From a virus: DNA of 36,192 bases. The DNA lies in the IMG/VR virus record IMGVR_UViG_3300042451_000713, positions 1-36,192 of that record; one strand, written 5' to 3'. Under the pieces are notes generated by a model. The model saw only the letters and a program-made list of their open reading frames with translations, ran no database searches and was not told the origin of the DNA. Of the stretch, positions 29,595 through 36,192 are shown piece by piece (position 1 is the first letter of the stretch; every line of letters begins with the position of its first letter). Both the position numbers and the translations under genes were made by a program.

Positions 29595-30056
29595 ATGACT
29601 CCCCTCTACAAATACTACACCGAGTCCCAGTCTGGACACGGCAAGAACCGTCCCGGCGCTCCCCGGTGCGAAGCCATCCTGACTGACTGGTTTGAAACTC
29701 CGGCGACCCTCCAAGACCTGGCGCTCAAATACAATTCCAAGACCGTCCAGTCCATCTCCCGCGTCATCTTCCGCGCCATCAAACGGAAGCCGGAACTCGC
29801 CGGACTCAAGAAGGCTCAACCCAAGAGACTCCTGTGCGCCAGCAACTTCGAAGGCGGAATCACTCGCGGCCTGTTCAGCCTCAAGCAAGAGGTTCGTGAC
29901 AAGATTAACGACCTCCGCGCCCAGGGTTTCACCTACAAGGAAATCGCCAAGGAGCTGAACATCAGCGTCGCGACTGCTTTCAACTACGCCAAGAGCATCG
30001 ACTACCGGGCCGACCGCGCTGACCCGGCTGAACCCTTCGGCCTCCCTCACGCCTAA
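29595..30056 (+). CDS. Helix-turn-helix regulator
   Basis: A 153-aa protein. Two HTH-type segments are visible: residues about 34-60 (TLQDLALKYNSKTVQSISRV) and a clearer resolvase-like one at 98-130 (VRDKINDLRAQGFTYKEIAK, then ELNISVATAFNYAKS). It lies second in the P4 unit, ahead of the recombination genes, and may regulate early transcription. Confidence 0.7.
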   Translation: MTPLYKYYTESQSGHGKNRPGAPRCEAILTDWFETPATLQDLALKYNSKTVQSISRVIFRAIKRKPELAGLKKAQPKRLLCASNFEGGITRGLFSLKQEVRDKINDLRAQGFTYKEIAKELNISVATAFNYAKSIDYRADRADPAEPFGLPHA

Positions 30057-30061
30057 TTCCA

Positions 30062-30334
30062 ATGGAAACCAAACATCGCATCGCCAACCTAAAAGCCATC
30101 CTCCGGGTCACCCGGAAGGACTTGGCCCTCCTTCGCCTCAAGGCGCGTGAGGCCGGGACTCGCGTCAACGCGGCCCTCACCAAGTCCAAGAACGACCCGG
30201 CTCACTCTCACATGTACATCTCCGAAGTCGGCCTGGCGATGATGGACATGGAGCGGGCGAAACATGCGGCTACCGAGACGAGGCGCTCCATCAGTCAGCT
30301 TCGCTTGGAACTCCGCGACCTCCAGTCCCGATGA
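30062..30334 (+). CDS. Coiled-coil small protein
   Basis: A 90-aa Lys/Arg/Leu-rich protein, helical throughout (LKAILRVTRKDLALLRLKAR, ETRRSISQLRLELRDLQSR), probably an antiparallel coiled coil. It overlaps the RuvC-like gene by 4 bp. No further function is visible. Confidence 0.62.
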   Translation: METKHRIANLKAILRVTRKDLALLRLKAREAGTRVNAALTKSKNDPAHSHMYISEVGLAMMDMERAKHAATETRRSISQLRLELRDLQSR

Positions 30335-30795
30335 GCGGAATCCTCACCATCGCCATCGACCCCGGCGTGAACGGAGGAGTCGCCTGGCATTACAACGGCA
30401 AGACGACCGCGCTCCGCATGCCTCCCACCGACTTCGACACTTGCCAGCTTCTGGCGAACCTTTCCAAAGGGCAAGACCTGGTGGAGCTGTTCATCGAGCT
30501 ACCTCCCCTGTTCGCCGGGCGAAACATCCCAGGCTCGGCCATCGGCAAGATGATGCTCAACTACGGCATCTGCTATGGTGCGGCCGTCGCGCTCGGCTTC
30601 AAGATTCACCCGGTGCGGCCTCCCATCTGGCAGAAGGCGCATCCGGTCGGAACGAAGGGTGAGCTGTCCACGACCGAATGGAAGAACAAGCTCAAGGCGC
30701 GAGCCGCGGAGCTTTACCCCGACAACCATGTCACGCTCGCCACGGCGGACGCGCTCTTAATCCTTGACGCGGGCCTCCGCCGCGCCATCAACTGA
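30331..30795 (+). CDS. RuvC-like Holliday junction resolvase
   Basis: A 154-aa RNase-H-fold nuclease. Its expected metal ligands are Asp10 (IAIDPGVNGG), Glu56 (LFIELPP), Asp140 (ATADALLI) and possibly Asp146, in the order used by RuvC and phage resolvases. It would trim branched recombination intermediates before packaging. It lies directly upstream of the Erf annealing gene, forming a recombination module with the exonuclease at 32585. Confidence 0.82.
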   Translation: MSGILTIAIDPGVNGGVAWHYNGKTTALRMPPTDFDTCQLLANLSKGQDLVELFIELPPLFAGRNIPGSAIGKMMLNYGICYGAAVALGFKIHPVRPPIWQKAHPVGTKGELSTTEWKNKLKARAAELYPDNHVTLATADALLILDAGLRRAIN

Positions 30796-30811
30796 TTTCC
30801 CCCACACAAAC

Positions 30812-31420
30812 ATGCCCAACGAAAAGAAACAGACCACCGACGCGCAGAACCTTGTCGCGTTCCTCAACAGCGTCAGCAACGTCATCGCCGACAAAGTGAA
30901 CCCGGCCTTCAAGAGCAAGTATGCCTCGCTCTCTGAAATCTTGGACACGGTGAAGGCGGAGGCCGCGAAGCACGACATCGCCGTCCACCAGACCCTGTCC
31001 TCCGCGGAGGGCCAGGTTCGCGTCACCACGACATTCATCCACGCCTCCGGCGCTGTCGTTGACTGTGGTACGCTCGCCTTCCTCGCTCCGGGCGATGCCC
31101 AGAAGCTGGGAAGCGCCATCACCTACCTCCGCCGACAGTCGCTCCAGACCGCGTGCGGCATCTCCACCGATGTCGATGATGATGGCGCAAAGGCTTCTAA
31201 CCAGGCCTCCCGCCTCCCTGACCCTCACGGATTACTCCAGCGCTCCAAGGACGGTGCTTGGCATCACTTCATCCCGGCGGACAAGCTCCCCAAGGCGAAA
31301 GAGTACCTTGTCGCCAAGGGATGGCTTCCGGCCGAAGCTTCCATCGACAGCCTAGGTAATCAGCACCAGATGGTCATCGCTGAAAACCAGGCCGCGTTCC
31401 TCAAGGCTATTTCCAAATGA
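30812..31420 (+). CDS. erf: ERF-family single-strand annealing protein
   Basis: A 202-aa protein of the ERF family: NPAFKSKYASLSEILDTVKA near residues 29-48, VTTTFIHASG, then DAQKLGSAITYLRRQSLQTA, CGISTDVDDDGA, which is the family signature. Erf rings anneal complementary strands during phage recombination and genome circularisation. The C-terminal 60 residues form a separate small domain after a linker. The start ATG 30812 follows a typical C/A leader. Confidence 0.9.
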   Translation: MPNEKKQTTDAQNLVAFLNSVSNVIADKVNPAFKSKYASLSEILDTVKAEAAKHDIAVHQTLSSAEGQVRVTTTFIHASGAVVDCGTLAFLAPGDAQKLGSAITYLRRQSLQTACGISTDVDDDGAKASNQASRLPDPHGLLQRSKDGAWHHFIPADKLPKAKEYLVAKGWLPAEASIDSLGNQHQMVIAENQAAFLKAISK

Positions 31421-31704
31421 GCCGCGAAGAAGAAAACGAACTCCGGCGCGAGGTGACGAGCCTCCGCCTCCAGCTTCACCACTCCCAGATGCAAGTGGAG
31501 CGCCTCAATGGAACGACCCGGTACTTCCAGATTGAGGCCCGGGACTTTGAGTCCAAATGGCTACGCGTCATGGAGGAGAACGAAATCCTCCGCCGCGATG
31601 GTGTCCAGATGAGGATTGAAATGGCAAAGGAATTGGAGGCGACGCGGGCCGACCTGGACCGGGCCAACGAAGTCCTCGCCAAGCTCTTTAAGAAGGATGC
31701 CTGA
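31417..31704 (+). CDS. Coiled-coil protein
   Basis: A 95-aa, fully helical charged protein (EEENELRREVTSLRLQLHHS, then AKELEATRADLDRANEVLAK), overlapping the erf stop by 4 bp. Probably an oligomerisation or adaptor protein of the recombination module; no motif beyond the coiled coil. Confidence 0.65.
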   Translation: MSREEENELRREVTSLRLQLHHSQMQVERLNGTTRYFQIEARDFESKWLRVMEENEILRRDGVQMRIEMAKELEATRADLDRANEVLAKLFKKDA

Positions 31705-31951
31705 CCGACGCGCCAATCCACCGACGGCCATGTCCCACATGGCTTCCAAGATGCCTCGCGAGAGCCATGCCTTGTTCCTCATCATCGATGGCCGGGTAGA
31801 GAACCCGGAGTTCGTGGTCTGGGACAAAGATTCCTTCACCGAGGAGCTTTGGAAGTGGAAGCGCCGGGAGGTTCGCGTCTCCGGTCGCCATGTCGAGTTC
31901 TGGGCCAAGCGCGGCCAAGAGTTCTACCGAATCAATCCCAACGCAGTATGA
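31697..31951 (+). CDS. Small protein, first of a tandem paralogue pair
   Basis: An 84-aa protein (73 if the inner ATG at 31730 is used). The core ALFLIIDG, then FVVWDKDSFTEELWKWKR, then VSGRHVEFWAKR is shared in spaced residues with the next gene (ALFIHLDN, VKAWRLDEFVHKLAVWKR, SPVSVRFFAR). The two genes overlap by 4 bp and look like a tandem duplication. Function unknown. Confidence 0.62.
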   Translation: MPDRRANPPTAMSHMASKMPRESHALFLIIDGRVENPEFVVWDKDSFTEELWKWKRREVRVSGRHVEFWAKRGQEFYRINPNAV

Positions 31952-32205
31952 GAGTCCTGACCAAACCAAAGCCTACTCCTTTGAGCATCTTCAAGCTATC
32001 CGTCTCTACGCCGGAATACTACGCTCTCTTTATCCACTTGGACAACTACCCCTACTGCGAAGTCAAAGCCTGGCGCTTGGATGAGTTCGTTCACAAGCTT
32101 GCGGTCTGGAAGCGGGACAACCTAGCTTCCCTCCGCTCCCCGGTGTCCGTTCGATTCTTCGCCCGGTCAAAAGAAAACCCCTCCATCCAAGAAGTCCGAT
32201 TCTAA
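31948..32205 (+). CDS. Small protein, second of a tandem paralogue pair
   Basis: An 85-aa protein related to the preceding one over about 60 residues, including a conserved ALF-I-LD strand, a W-x-x-D-x-F-x-x-x-L-x-x-WKR helix and a terminal V-x-F-x-A-R strand. Predicted fold is beta-alpha-beta. Function unknown. Confidence 0.62.
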   Translation: MRVLTKPKPTPLSIFKLSVSTPEYYALFIHLDNYPYCEVKAWRLDEFVHKLAVWKRDNLASLRSPVSVRFFARSKENPSIQEVRF

Positions 32206-32212
32206 AACAACC

Positions 32213-32554
32213 ATGCCAAACAAAGACCACATCCAGCGTCAGCTCGCCATTATCAGCGATGAGCTGTCCAGCCTTGAATACTACTGCGACACGGAGATTG
32301 TCGGCGACGACGCGCGACACCTCCTCGGAGACATCAAGGCCGCGGAGAGGGAACACCTCCGGGCCAAGAACACTCCCCTGAAAGACCTCTACGAATTGAA
32401 GCCTCTGTACGACAGACTCAAGCGCGTCCACATTTCCATCTTCGTGATGAAGAACACCCTGGCTCAATGCGAGAAAGCAATCGACAAGGCAATTGAATCC
32501 TGTCACTCCATCTCTTCCAGCATTGAAGATGTTCCCGGCGACGAGAGCATTTAA
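32213..32554 (+). CDS. Unknown helical protein
   Basis: A 113-aa acidic helical protein (QRQLAIISDELSSLEYYCD, then KPLYDRLKRVHISIFVMKNT). It lies between the paralogue pair and the exonuclease. No family recognised. Confidence 0.62.
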   Translation: MPNKDHIQRQLAIISDELSSLEYYCDTEIVGDDARHLLGDIKAAEREHLRAKNTPLKDLYELKPLYDRLKRVHISIFVMKNTLAQCEKAIDKAIESCHSISSSIEDVPGDESI

Positions 32555-32584
32555 TTTCCCCCACCAAACCAAACACAAACAACC

Positions 32585-33391
32585 ATGCCCGACATCATCA
32601 ACACCCGACAAGAATACAACGCGACCATCGCCCTGAACTACTCCGGGTCGAAGGAACTGCTCAAGTCCCCTCGCCACTACAAGGCGTACCTCACGGCTGA
32701 CCGCGAAGAGACGAAGGCGCTCCGCTTCGGTTCGTTCGTCCATCACCTCGTTCTGGAGTCCACTCCGGTTGAGGAAAAGTTCGCCGCCATCCCGGAGGGC
32801 ATTGACCGCCGAACCAAGGAGGGCAAGGCCGCGTATGAAGCTTTCGTGGCTACCTCCGCCGGGAAGACGCTCATGACCGCCGAGGAGTGGGAGTACGGCT
32901 TCTGGATTTCCGCCGCGGCTGACCAGGCGCTCAAGTCCTTGGGAGTGAAGTTCACCAAGACGGAGTTCATGTTCAGCGTGGATTACTGCGGCGCGAAGCT
33001 CAAGTGCGCCATCGACGCGCTCGGCGACGACGGCTACCTCTACGACATCAAGACGACGGAGGACGCGTCCCCTCGCGGCTTCCTCCAGTCCGTTCGCAAC
33101 TACCGCTACAACCTCCAAGCGCACATCTACCGCACCTGCTACGAGGCCGCGTTCAACACCAGGGTCAAGGGATTCCGTTTCATCGCCATCGAGAAGGAAG
33201 CTCCTTTCGATTCCGCCGTCTACGAACTCGGCCCGGAGCTGATGACGCAAGCTTCCTTTGACTTTGAAAAGGCAGTCACCACCTACAAGTCCTGCGTCGC
33301 TCTTGACGAATGGCCCGGCTACGGCTCTGATGTCAAGGTCATCGACCTGGGCGCGAAGGCCTCCAGCGCCGAACCCATCAAATTCGCTTGA
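32585..33391 (+). CDS. PDDEXK exonuclease, RecE/DUF3799-like
   Basis: A 268-aa nuclease. It has a conserved RFGSFVHHLVLE near 47-58 (His53/54), Glu127, Asp144 (CAIDAL), and the core Asp154-x-Lys156 (YDIKTTEDASP), followed by YNLQAHIY. This is the order of the RecE/exonuclease VIII C-terminal domain (PDDEXK_1, DUF3799). It resects double-strand ends so that the Erf protein can anneal the exposed strand. The leader before ATG 32585 is one of the clearest A/C-rich non-SD leaders. Confidence 0.86.
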   Translation: MPDIINTRQEYNATIALNYSGSKELLKSPRHYKAYLTADREETKALRFGSFVHHLVLESTPVEEKFAAIPEGIDRRTKEGKAAYEAFVATSAGKTLMTAEEWEYGFWISAAADQALKSLGVKFTKTEFMFSVDYCGAKLKCAIDALGDDGYLYDIKTTEDASPRGFLQSVRNYRYNLQAHIYRTCYEAAFNTRVKGFRFIAIEKEAPFDSAVYELGPELMTQASFDFEKAVTTYKSCVALDEWPGYGSDVKVIDLGAKASSAEPIKFA

Positions 33392-33444
33392 TGGCAACCT
33401 TCGGCCCATTCACCATCCCAATCTCCCACCAACCAGATACCATA

Positions 33445-33918
33445 ATGAACCCTCCCAACAACGAACTCCCGCCCCTCAAGAACATCGAGAAGTCCGGCAC
33501 CTACCTCCTGAAGCTGACGAAGCCGAAGGACGACAAGATGCAGGAGCGCTTCAAGGTCAACAAGAAGGGCTACGCCTCATGCCGCCTCTTCTTCGTGGAC
33601 GGCGACGGCAACTGCATGACCAAGAACTACTCCGTCGAGTTCGGCAAAGGCCTGGCGATGCTCGTCGGCAAGATGACCGGGACTTTCACCCCGGAAGCGC
33701 CGACCTCCATCACGGTCGAGAACCTCATCCGCTATGTCTCCCCGGCCTTCGGCAAGAAGGCTACCATCGAACTGGAGGTCACCCCTGACAAGGAGTGGAA
33801 CGGCAAGATGCAGTACAACTACAAGCTCAAGAAGATTACGCCTCACTCCGCGCCGACCTCCGCGTCTGACATCCCGGAGTCGTTCTCTTCCTCGGCCGAC
33901 CAGGACGTTCCGTTCTAA
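33445..33918 (+). CDS. SSB-like single-stranded DNA-binding protein
   Basis: A 157-aa protein with a beta-rich OB-like core (SGTYLLKLTKPKDD, YASCRLFFVDGDG, GKMTGTFTPEAP, YNYKLKKITP), then a Ser/Pro-rich linker and a C-terminal tip DQDVPF. That tip is the D-x-x-PF end by which bacterial SSB recruits partner proteins. It follows the exonuclease and would protect the strands it exposes. ATG 33445 is preferred; the frame is open to 33388, but that part is a spacer. Confidence 0.75.
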   Translation: MNPPNNELPPLKNIEKSGTYLLKLTKPKDDKMQERFKVNKKGYASCRLFFVDGDGNCMTKNYSVEFGKGLAMLVGKMTGTFTPEAPTSITVENLIRYVSPAFGKKATIELEVTPDKEWNGKMQYNYKLKKITPHSAPTSASDIPESFSSSADQDVPF

Positions 33919-33939
33919 ACCTGGCGCGTCCTTTCCGGC

Positions 33940-34530
33940 ATGAACAATGTAATCCTCATCACAGGATACGCTCGCGCCGGGAAGGACTCCCTCGCGGAGG
34001 GCATCTCCCTCGCGGCGAGCGGCCCGGTCGCTCACCTGAACTTCGCCGACGTCCTCAAGCAAGCTTGCGACTCCTACATGCAGTCGCTCGGCATCGGCGG
34101 TTCGGGTGCGACCAATACTTTCCGAAACGAATCATTCAAGGTTCGCCATCGCGACTTCCTCGTCTCCGCCGGGACGTTCGCCAGGTCGCTTGAAGAAGAT
34201 GTCTTCGCCTTGGCGTTTACGCGCCAATGCCAGCTCATCGCCCGGTGCAACAATAGCATCGGACTCGGCACGACAATCGTCTGTTCTGACTGGCGATATT
34301 TCAATGAGGCAATGGTCGTTAGCAACACCATAGGCGAGCTTGACGATTGGTCTGTTCACTGGGTCATGGTTAGAACTACAGGAGTAGAAGCCGCCAACGA
34401 AGAGGAGGGCAAATCAATCGGACAGCTAATCCGCAACTTGCAGTTCCATCACGAATTCACATTCCTGCCGGACTCCCGACAGCGAATCCTAAACGAAGGC
34501 AAAGACCTGGCCCGCAAGCTTGGCCTGTGA
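33940..34530 (+). CDS. Deoxynucleoside monophosphate kinase
   Basis: A 196-aa P-loop kinase. Walker A GYARAGKDS has Lys15, followed by HLNFADVLKQ, FLVSAGTFARSLEED and the family-specific CSDWRYFNEA block (compare D-x-R-F-x-N-E in phage T4 gp1 type dNMP kinases), with a Glu-rich lid (AANEEEGKS). It makes dNDPs for replication and in some phages also accepts modified nucleotides. It belongs to the replication/recombination run. Confidence 0.8.
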   Translation: MNNVILITGYARAGKDSLAEGISLAASGPVAHLNFADVLKQACDSYMQSLGIGGSGATNTFRNESFKVRHRDFLVSAGTFARSLEEDVFALAFTRQCQLIARCNNSIGLGTTIVCSDWRYFNEAMVVSNTIGELDDWSVHWVMVRTTGVEAANEEEGKSIGQLIRNLQFHHEFTFLPDSRQRILNEGKDLARKLGL

Positions 34531-34537
34531 CGATGAC

Positions 34538-34876
34538 ATGGTCTGCGACAACAATGGAAAGCTACCTCTGTCTTTCGAGGAGCGATGCGAGATTCTCGGC
34601 ATCAGCCCGGCCCGCGCAAAGTTCCTCATGGCATGCGAGTTTCACAAGAAGGACAAAGTCCAATCATACGACGAGTCCGTCCTTGTGCGCGAAGCCTTCC
34701 GGCTCGGCATGGGTTTCCGCGACACGGCTGACATGATGGGCTTCACGGACGAGAAGCTTGCGTCCTTCGGCGTTCCTTTCCCCAAGCGCTCTGCGTACCC
34801 TCCGCCCCCTGGCCCGCAGAAAACCTACAACCTATTTGCGCCCGAACCGACAGACCCGGTTCGATGCAGAAATTGA
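34538..34876 (+). CDS. Unknown protein with HTH-like middle
   Basis: A 112-aa protein. The middle (SFEERCEILGISPARAKFLM, then SVLVREAFRLGMGFRDTADM) contains two helix-turn-helix-like turns. The C-terminus is Pro-rich (YPPPPGPQKTY). It starts at ATG 34538 just after the dNMP-kinase stop; a TTG at 34520 is an alternative. No family recognised. Confidence 0.6.
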   Translation: MVCDNNGKLPLSFEERCEILGISPARAKFLMACEFHKKDKVQSYDESVLVREAFRLGMGFRDTADMMGFTDEKLASFGVPFPKRSAYPPPPGPQKTYNLFAPEPTDPVRCRN

Positions 34877-34878
34877 AC

Positions 34879-35646
34879 ATGAAAGAAAAGCCCATCAAGT
34901 TCGTCTTCGCCTCTGACACGCATGGTGACATGGCTTGCCCTGAAAGCCTGGCGGCGCTCTACGCGTACTGCAAAGACTTCAAGCCGGACATCCGCATCGG
35001 CGGAGGTGACCACTTCGACATGCGCTCGCTTCGGAAAGGCGCGATGAACGACACCGAGGGCGCTGAAAGCCTGAAAGAAGATGTCGAGTCCGGCATCGAG
35101 TTCCTGCGAAAGTTCCGGCCGACCTATTACCTGAAAGGGAATCACGAATACAGACTGTCGGCGATGGCGCGTTCCCATCCTTCCGCCGTCGTGCGCGATT
35201 ACTGCGCCGACTTGGAAGCCAAGATTGACCGCGAAGCCCGCAAGGCCGGGGTCAAGCGCATCCTGCCCTACCATGGAAAGCGCGGCCTACTCCGTGTCGG
35301 GCCTATCTCCGCCCATCATGGCATCGGCTCCAACCTGACGAAGCTGGGAATGCACTACGCGGAGGAAGGAGGCCTGTTCATGTGCGGCCACGGCCACACA
35401 GGTCACCAGGTTAACTTGCCAAAGCATGGCGGAGGCGCGGCCTACATGTCGCCTTGCCTGTGCCGCATCGACGACATGGAGTACGCGGCGAACTACCTCG
35501 GTACGGCCCGGTGGAACAACGGATTCATCGCCGGATGGTATTCTGGCCGCGACTGGAAGGCATGGATAATCCACCGCATCGGCGACCGATGGCTCTGGCA
35601 ATCCGACCTGACTGTCTGGACTCCACCGAAAGGATTACGCCCATGA
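34879..35646 (+). CDS. Calcineurin-like metallophosphoesterase
   Basis: A 255-aa protein with all five metallophosphoesterase motifs: D-x-H (Asp13/His15, SDTHGD), GDH (Asp44-His45), GNHE (Asn88-His89), H-H-G (146-148) and GHGHTGH (His171, His173). It binds two metal ions and hydrolyses phosphoesters; in phages the substrate may be nucleotides or nucleic-acid ends. I chose ATG 34879, two bases after the previous stop in the TGAACATG context used elsewhere. ATG 34864 would add five residues. Its stop overlaps the next gene. Confidence 0.85.
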   Translation: MKEKPIKFVFASDTHGDMACPESLAALYAYCKDFKPDIRIGGGDHFDMRSLRKGAMNDTEGAESLKEDVESGIEFLRKFRPTYYLKGNHEYRLSAMARSHPSAVVRDYCADLEAKIDREARKAGVKRILPYHGKRGLLRVGPISAHHGIGSNLTKLGMHYAEEGGLFMCGHGHTGHQVNLPKHGGGAAYMSPCLCRIDDMEYAANYLGTARWNNGFIAGWYSGRDWKAWIIHRIGDRWLWQSDLTVWTPPKGLRP

Positions 35647-35915
35647 GCAACCACGAAGACGACACCTGCCCGCACCTTGTCCGGGCGAACCTGCTGGAAT
35701 CCGAGAACGCCCGGTTGCGTTCGTTTTGCACTCGCACGATTATTCCAAACATAGACTTGGAGAGGGAGAACGCCCGCCTCAAGGCCGAGGTCGAGCGGCT
35801 GACCAAGGCCATTGATTTGACTATCATCGACCTTGATGAACGCCACGAAAGACAAGACCTTCGGGCTTGGGAGTTTGCTGAACTTCTACGAAAGGCCAAG
35901 GGGGTGCAGTCGTGA
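35643..35915 (+). CDS. Coiled-coil protein of unknown function
   Basis: A 90-aa protein with a short Cys/His-containing N-terminus (DDTCPHLVR) and two heptad units (ESENARLRSF, ERENARLKAEVERLTKA). The ATG overlaps the phosphoesterase stop by 4 bp (ATGA). A 38-bp segment (35766-35803) is identical to DNA in the following coiled-coil gene. The 3' part reappears at the left edge of the window (1-120). Confidence 0.72.
   Translation: MSNHEDDTCPHLVRANLLESENARLRSFCTRTIIPNIDLERENARLKAEVERLTKAIDLTIIDLDERHERQDLRAWEFAELLRKAKGVQS
35766..35803 (+). repeat. 38-bp direct repeat within the coiled-coil gene pair
   Basis: Bases 35766-35803 equal 360-397 (and therefore 36155-36192). Both copies code for ENARLKAEVERLT in frame. 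The window ends exactly at the last base of the second copy, so the repeat has probably caused the assembly break. Confidence 0.9.
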
Positions 35916-36192
35916 GCGAACCGAAGCGATACAACGAGGAGATGGTCAACATCTCCAATGGCGACCCTTGCGGTGAAATCGAATTCGATTATTCGGCAAG
36001 TATGGTCGAAGCATTTGAAGGTCGATGGGTAGCGTGGGAGGACTACGCCGAACTCAAGGCCGAAGCCGAGCGGTATCGTCTGGCAAGCCTCCGTGTCGAT
36101 GTGAGTGAACTACACGCACAGTTCAACCGAGCATTGTTCGATGATACTATTGCCGAGAACGCCCGCCTCAAGGCCGAGGTCGAGCGGCTGAC
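35796..36192. repeat. Right copy of 397-bp terminal direct repeat
   Basis: Identical to bases 1-397 and evidence that the map is circular or circularly permuted. Confidence 0.95.
35912..36192 (+). CDS. Coiled-coil protein, 5' part (same gene as 117-548)
   Basis: GTG start at 35912 overlapping the previous stop, running off the right edge after 93 codons. It is the same gene as the complete copy at 117-548 and is listed only because of the terminal overlap. Confidence 0.85.
   Translation, partial: MSEPKRYNEEMVNISNGDPCGEIEFDYSASMVEAFEGRWVAWEDYAELKAEAERYRLASLRVDVSELHAQFNRALFDDTIAENARLKAEVERL

Noticed and set aside
32063-33409. Open frame of 448 codons on the minus strand opposite the exonuclease
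   Set aside because: It is antisense to a clear PDDEXK nuclease and several overlapping + strand genes, with no family signature and no upstream signals.
1-36192. Integrase, attachment site, repressor or other lysogeny genes
   Set aside because: No recombinase motif, no divergent promoter region and no minus-strand gene was found; the small HTH proteins do not show a CI/Cro arrangement.
1-36192. tRNA genes
   Set aside because: No cloverleaf with a TTCAA/GTTCGA T-loop and matching acceptor stem could be recognised by eye.

Overview
The window looks like one complete genome of a small tailed bacteriophage of the siphovirus type. Every gene I can support is on the + strand. Bases 1-397 recur exactly at 35796-36192, so the sequence closes into a circle (or a circularly permuted map) of about 35.8 kb. 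The DNA is GC-rich by eye. The host cannot be named from sequence alone. Most genes start behind A/C-rich leaders of the type CCACCAAACCAAA with no Shine-Dalgarno sequence, which fits hosts with weak SD dependence such as Verrucomicrobiota, Planctomycetota or Bacteroidota (weak inference). I see no integrase, no classical repressor/Cro pair, no tRNA, no rRNA and no CRISPR array, so a lytic life style is more likely.

Layout on the circle. (a) Early/replication half, 24558 through the junction to 4543: many small genes of unknown function, an ArdA-like antirestriction protein, a zinc-ribbon protein, a P-loop kinase, a lytic-transglycosylase endolysin, a RuvC-like resolvase, an Erf annealing protein, a PDDEXK exonuclease, an SSB-like protein, a dNMP kinase, a metallophosphoesterase, two coiled-coil genes, small HTH proteins and a RepA/DnaB-type helicase. 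(b) Two genes joining the halves, 4647-6090: a ParB-domain protein overlapping a 2OG-Fe(II) dioxygenase with a TET/JBP-like signature. (c) Late half, 6090-22632, in lambda-like order: small and large terminase, gpW-like protein, portal, S49 protease with a long acidic tail, scaffold-like protein, major capsid protein, FII-, Z- and U-like connectors, a tube-position protein, a chaperone-position protein, a short tape measure and four or five distal tail/fibre genes including a collagen-like fibre. (d) Lysis block, 22629-24440: a 34-aa membrane peptide, a spanin-like lipoprotein, an HExxH peptidase, a holin and a second small membrane protein.

The non-coding signals are the most original part. 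A 15-bp element, TTGACTCCCGCGTAG, occurs five times, each directly in front of a late structural gene; two copies sit on the T-tract of a terminator-like hairpin. A second composite element (CCAGAAA box, TTGTC box, then 54-56 bp to the ATG) stands before four early units; the distance between its two boxes differs by exactly one helical turn between two classes. I found no GATC in the whole window, where composition predicts more than a hundred, which suggests strong past restriction pressure. The ArdA-like gene and the predicted base-modification genes (ParB domain, dioxygenase, P-loop kinase) agree with a phage adapted to evade restriction.
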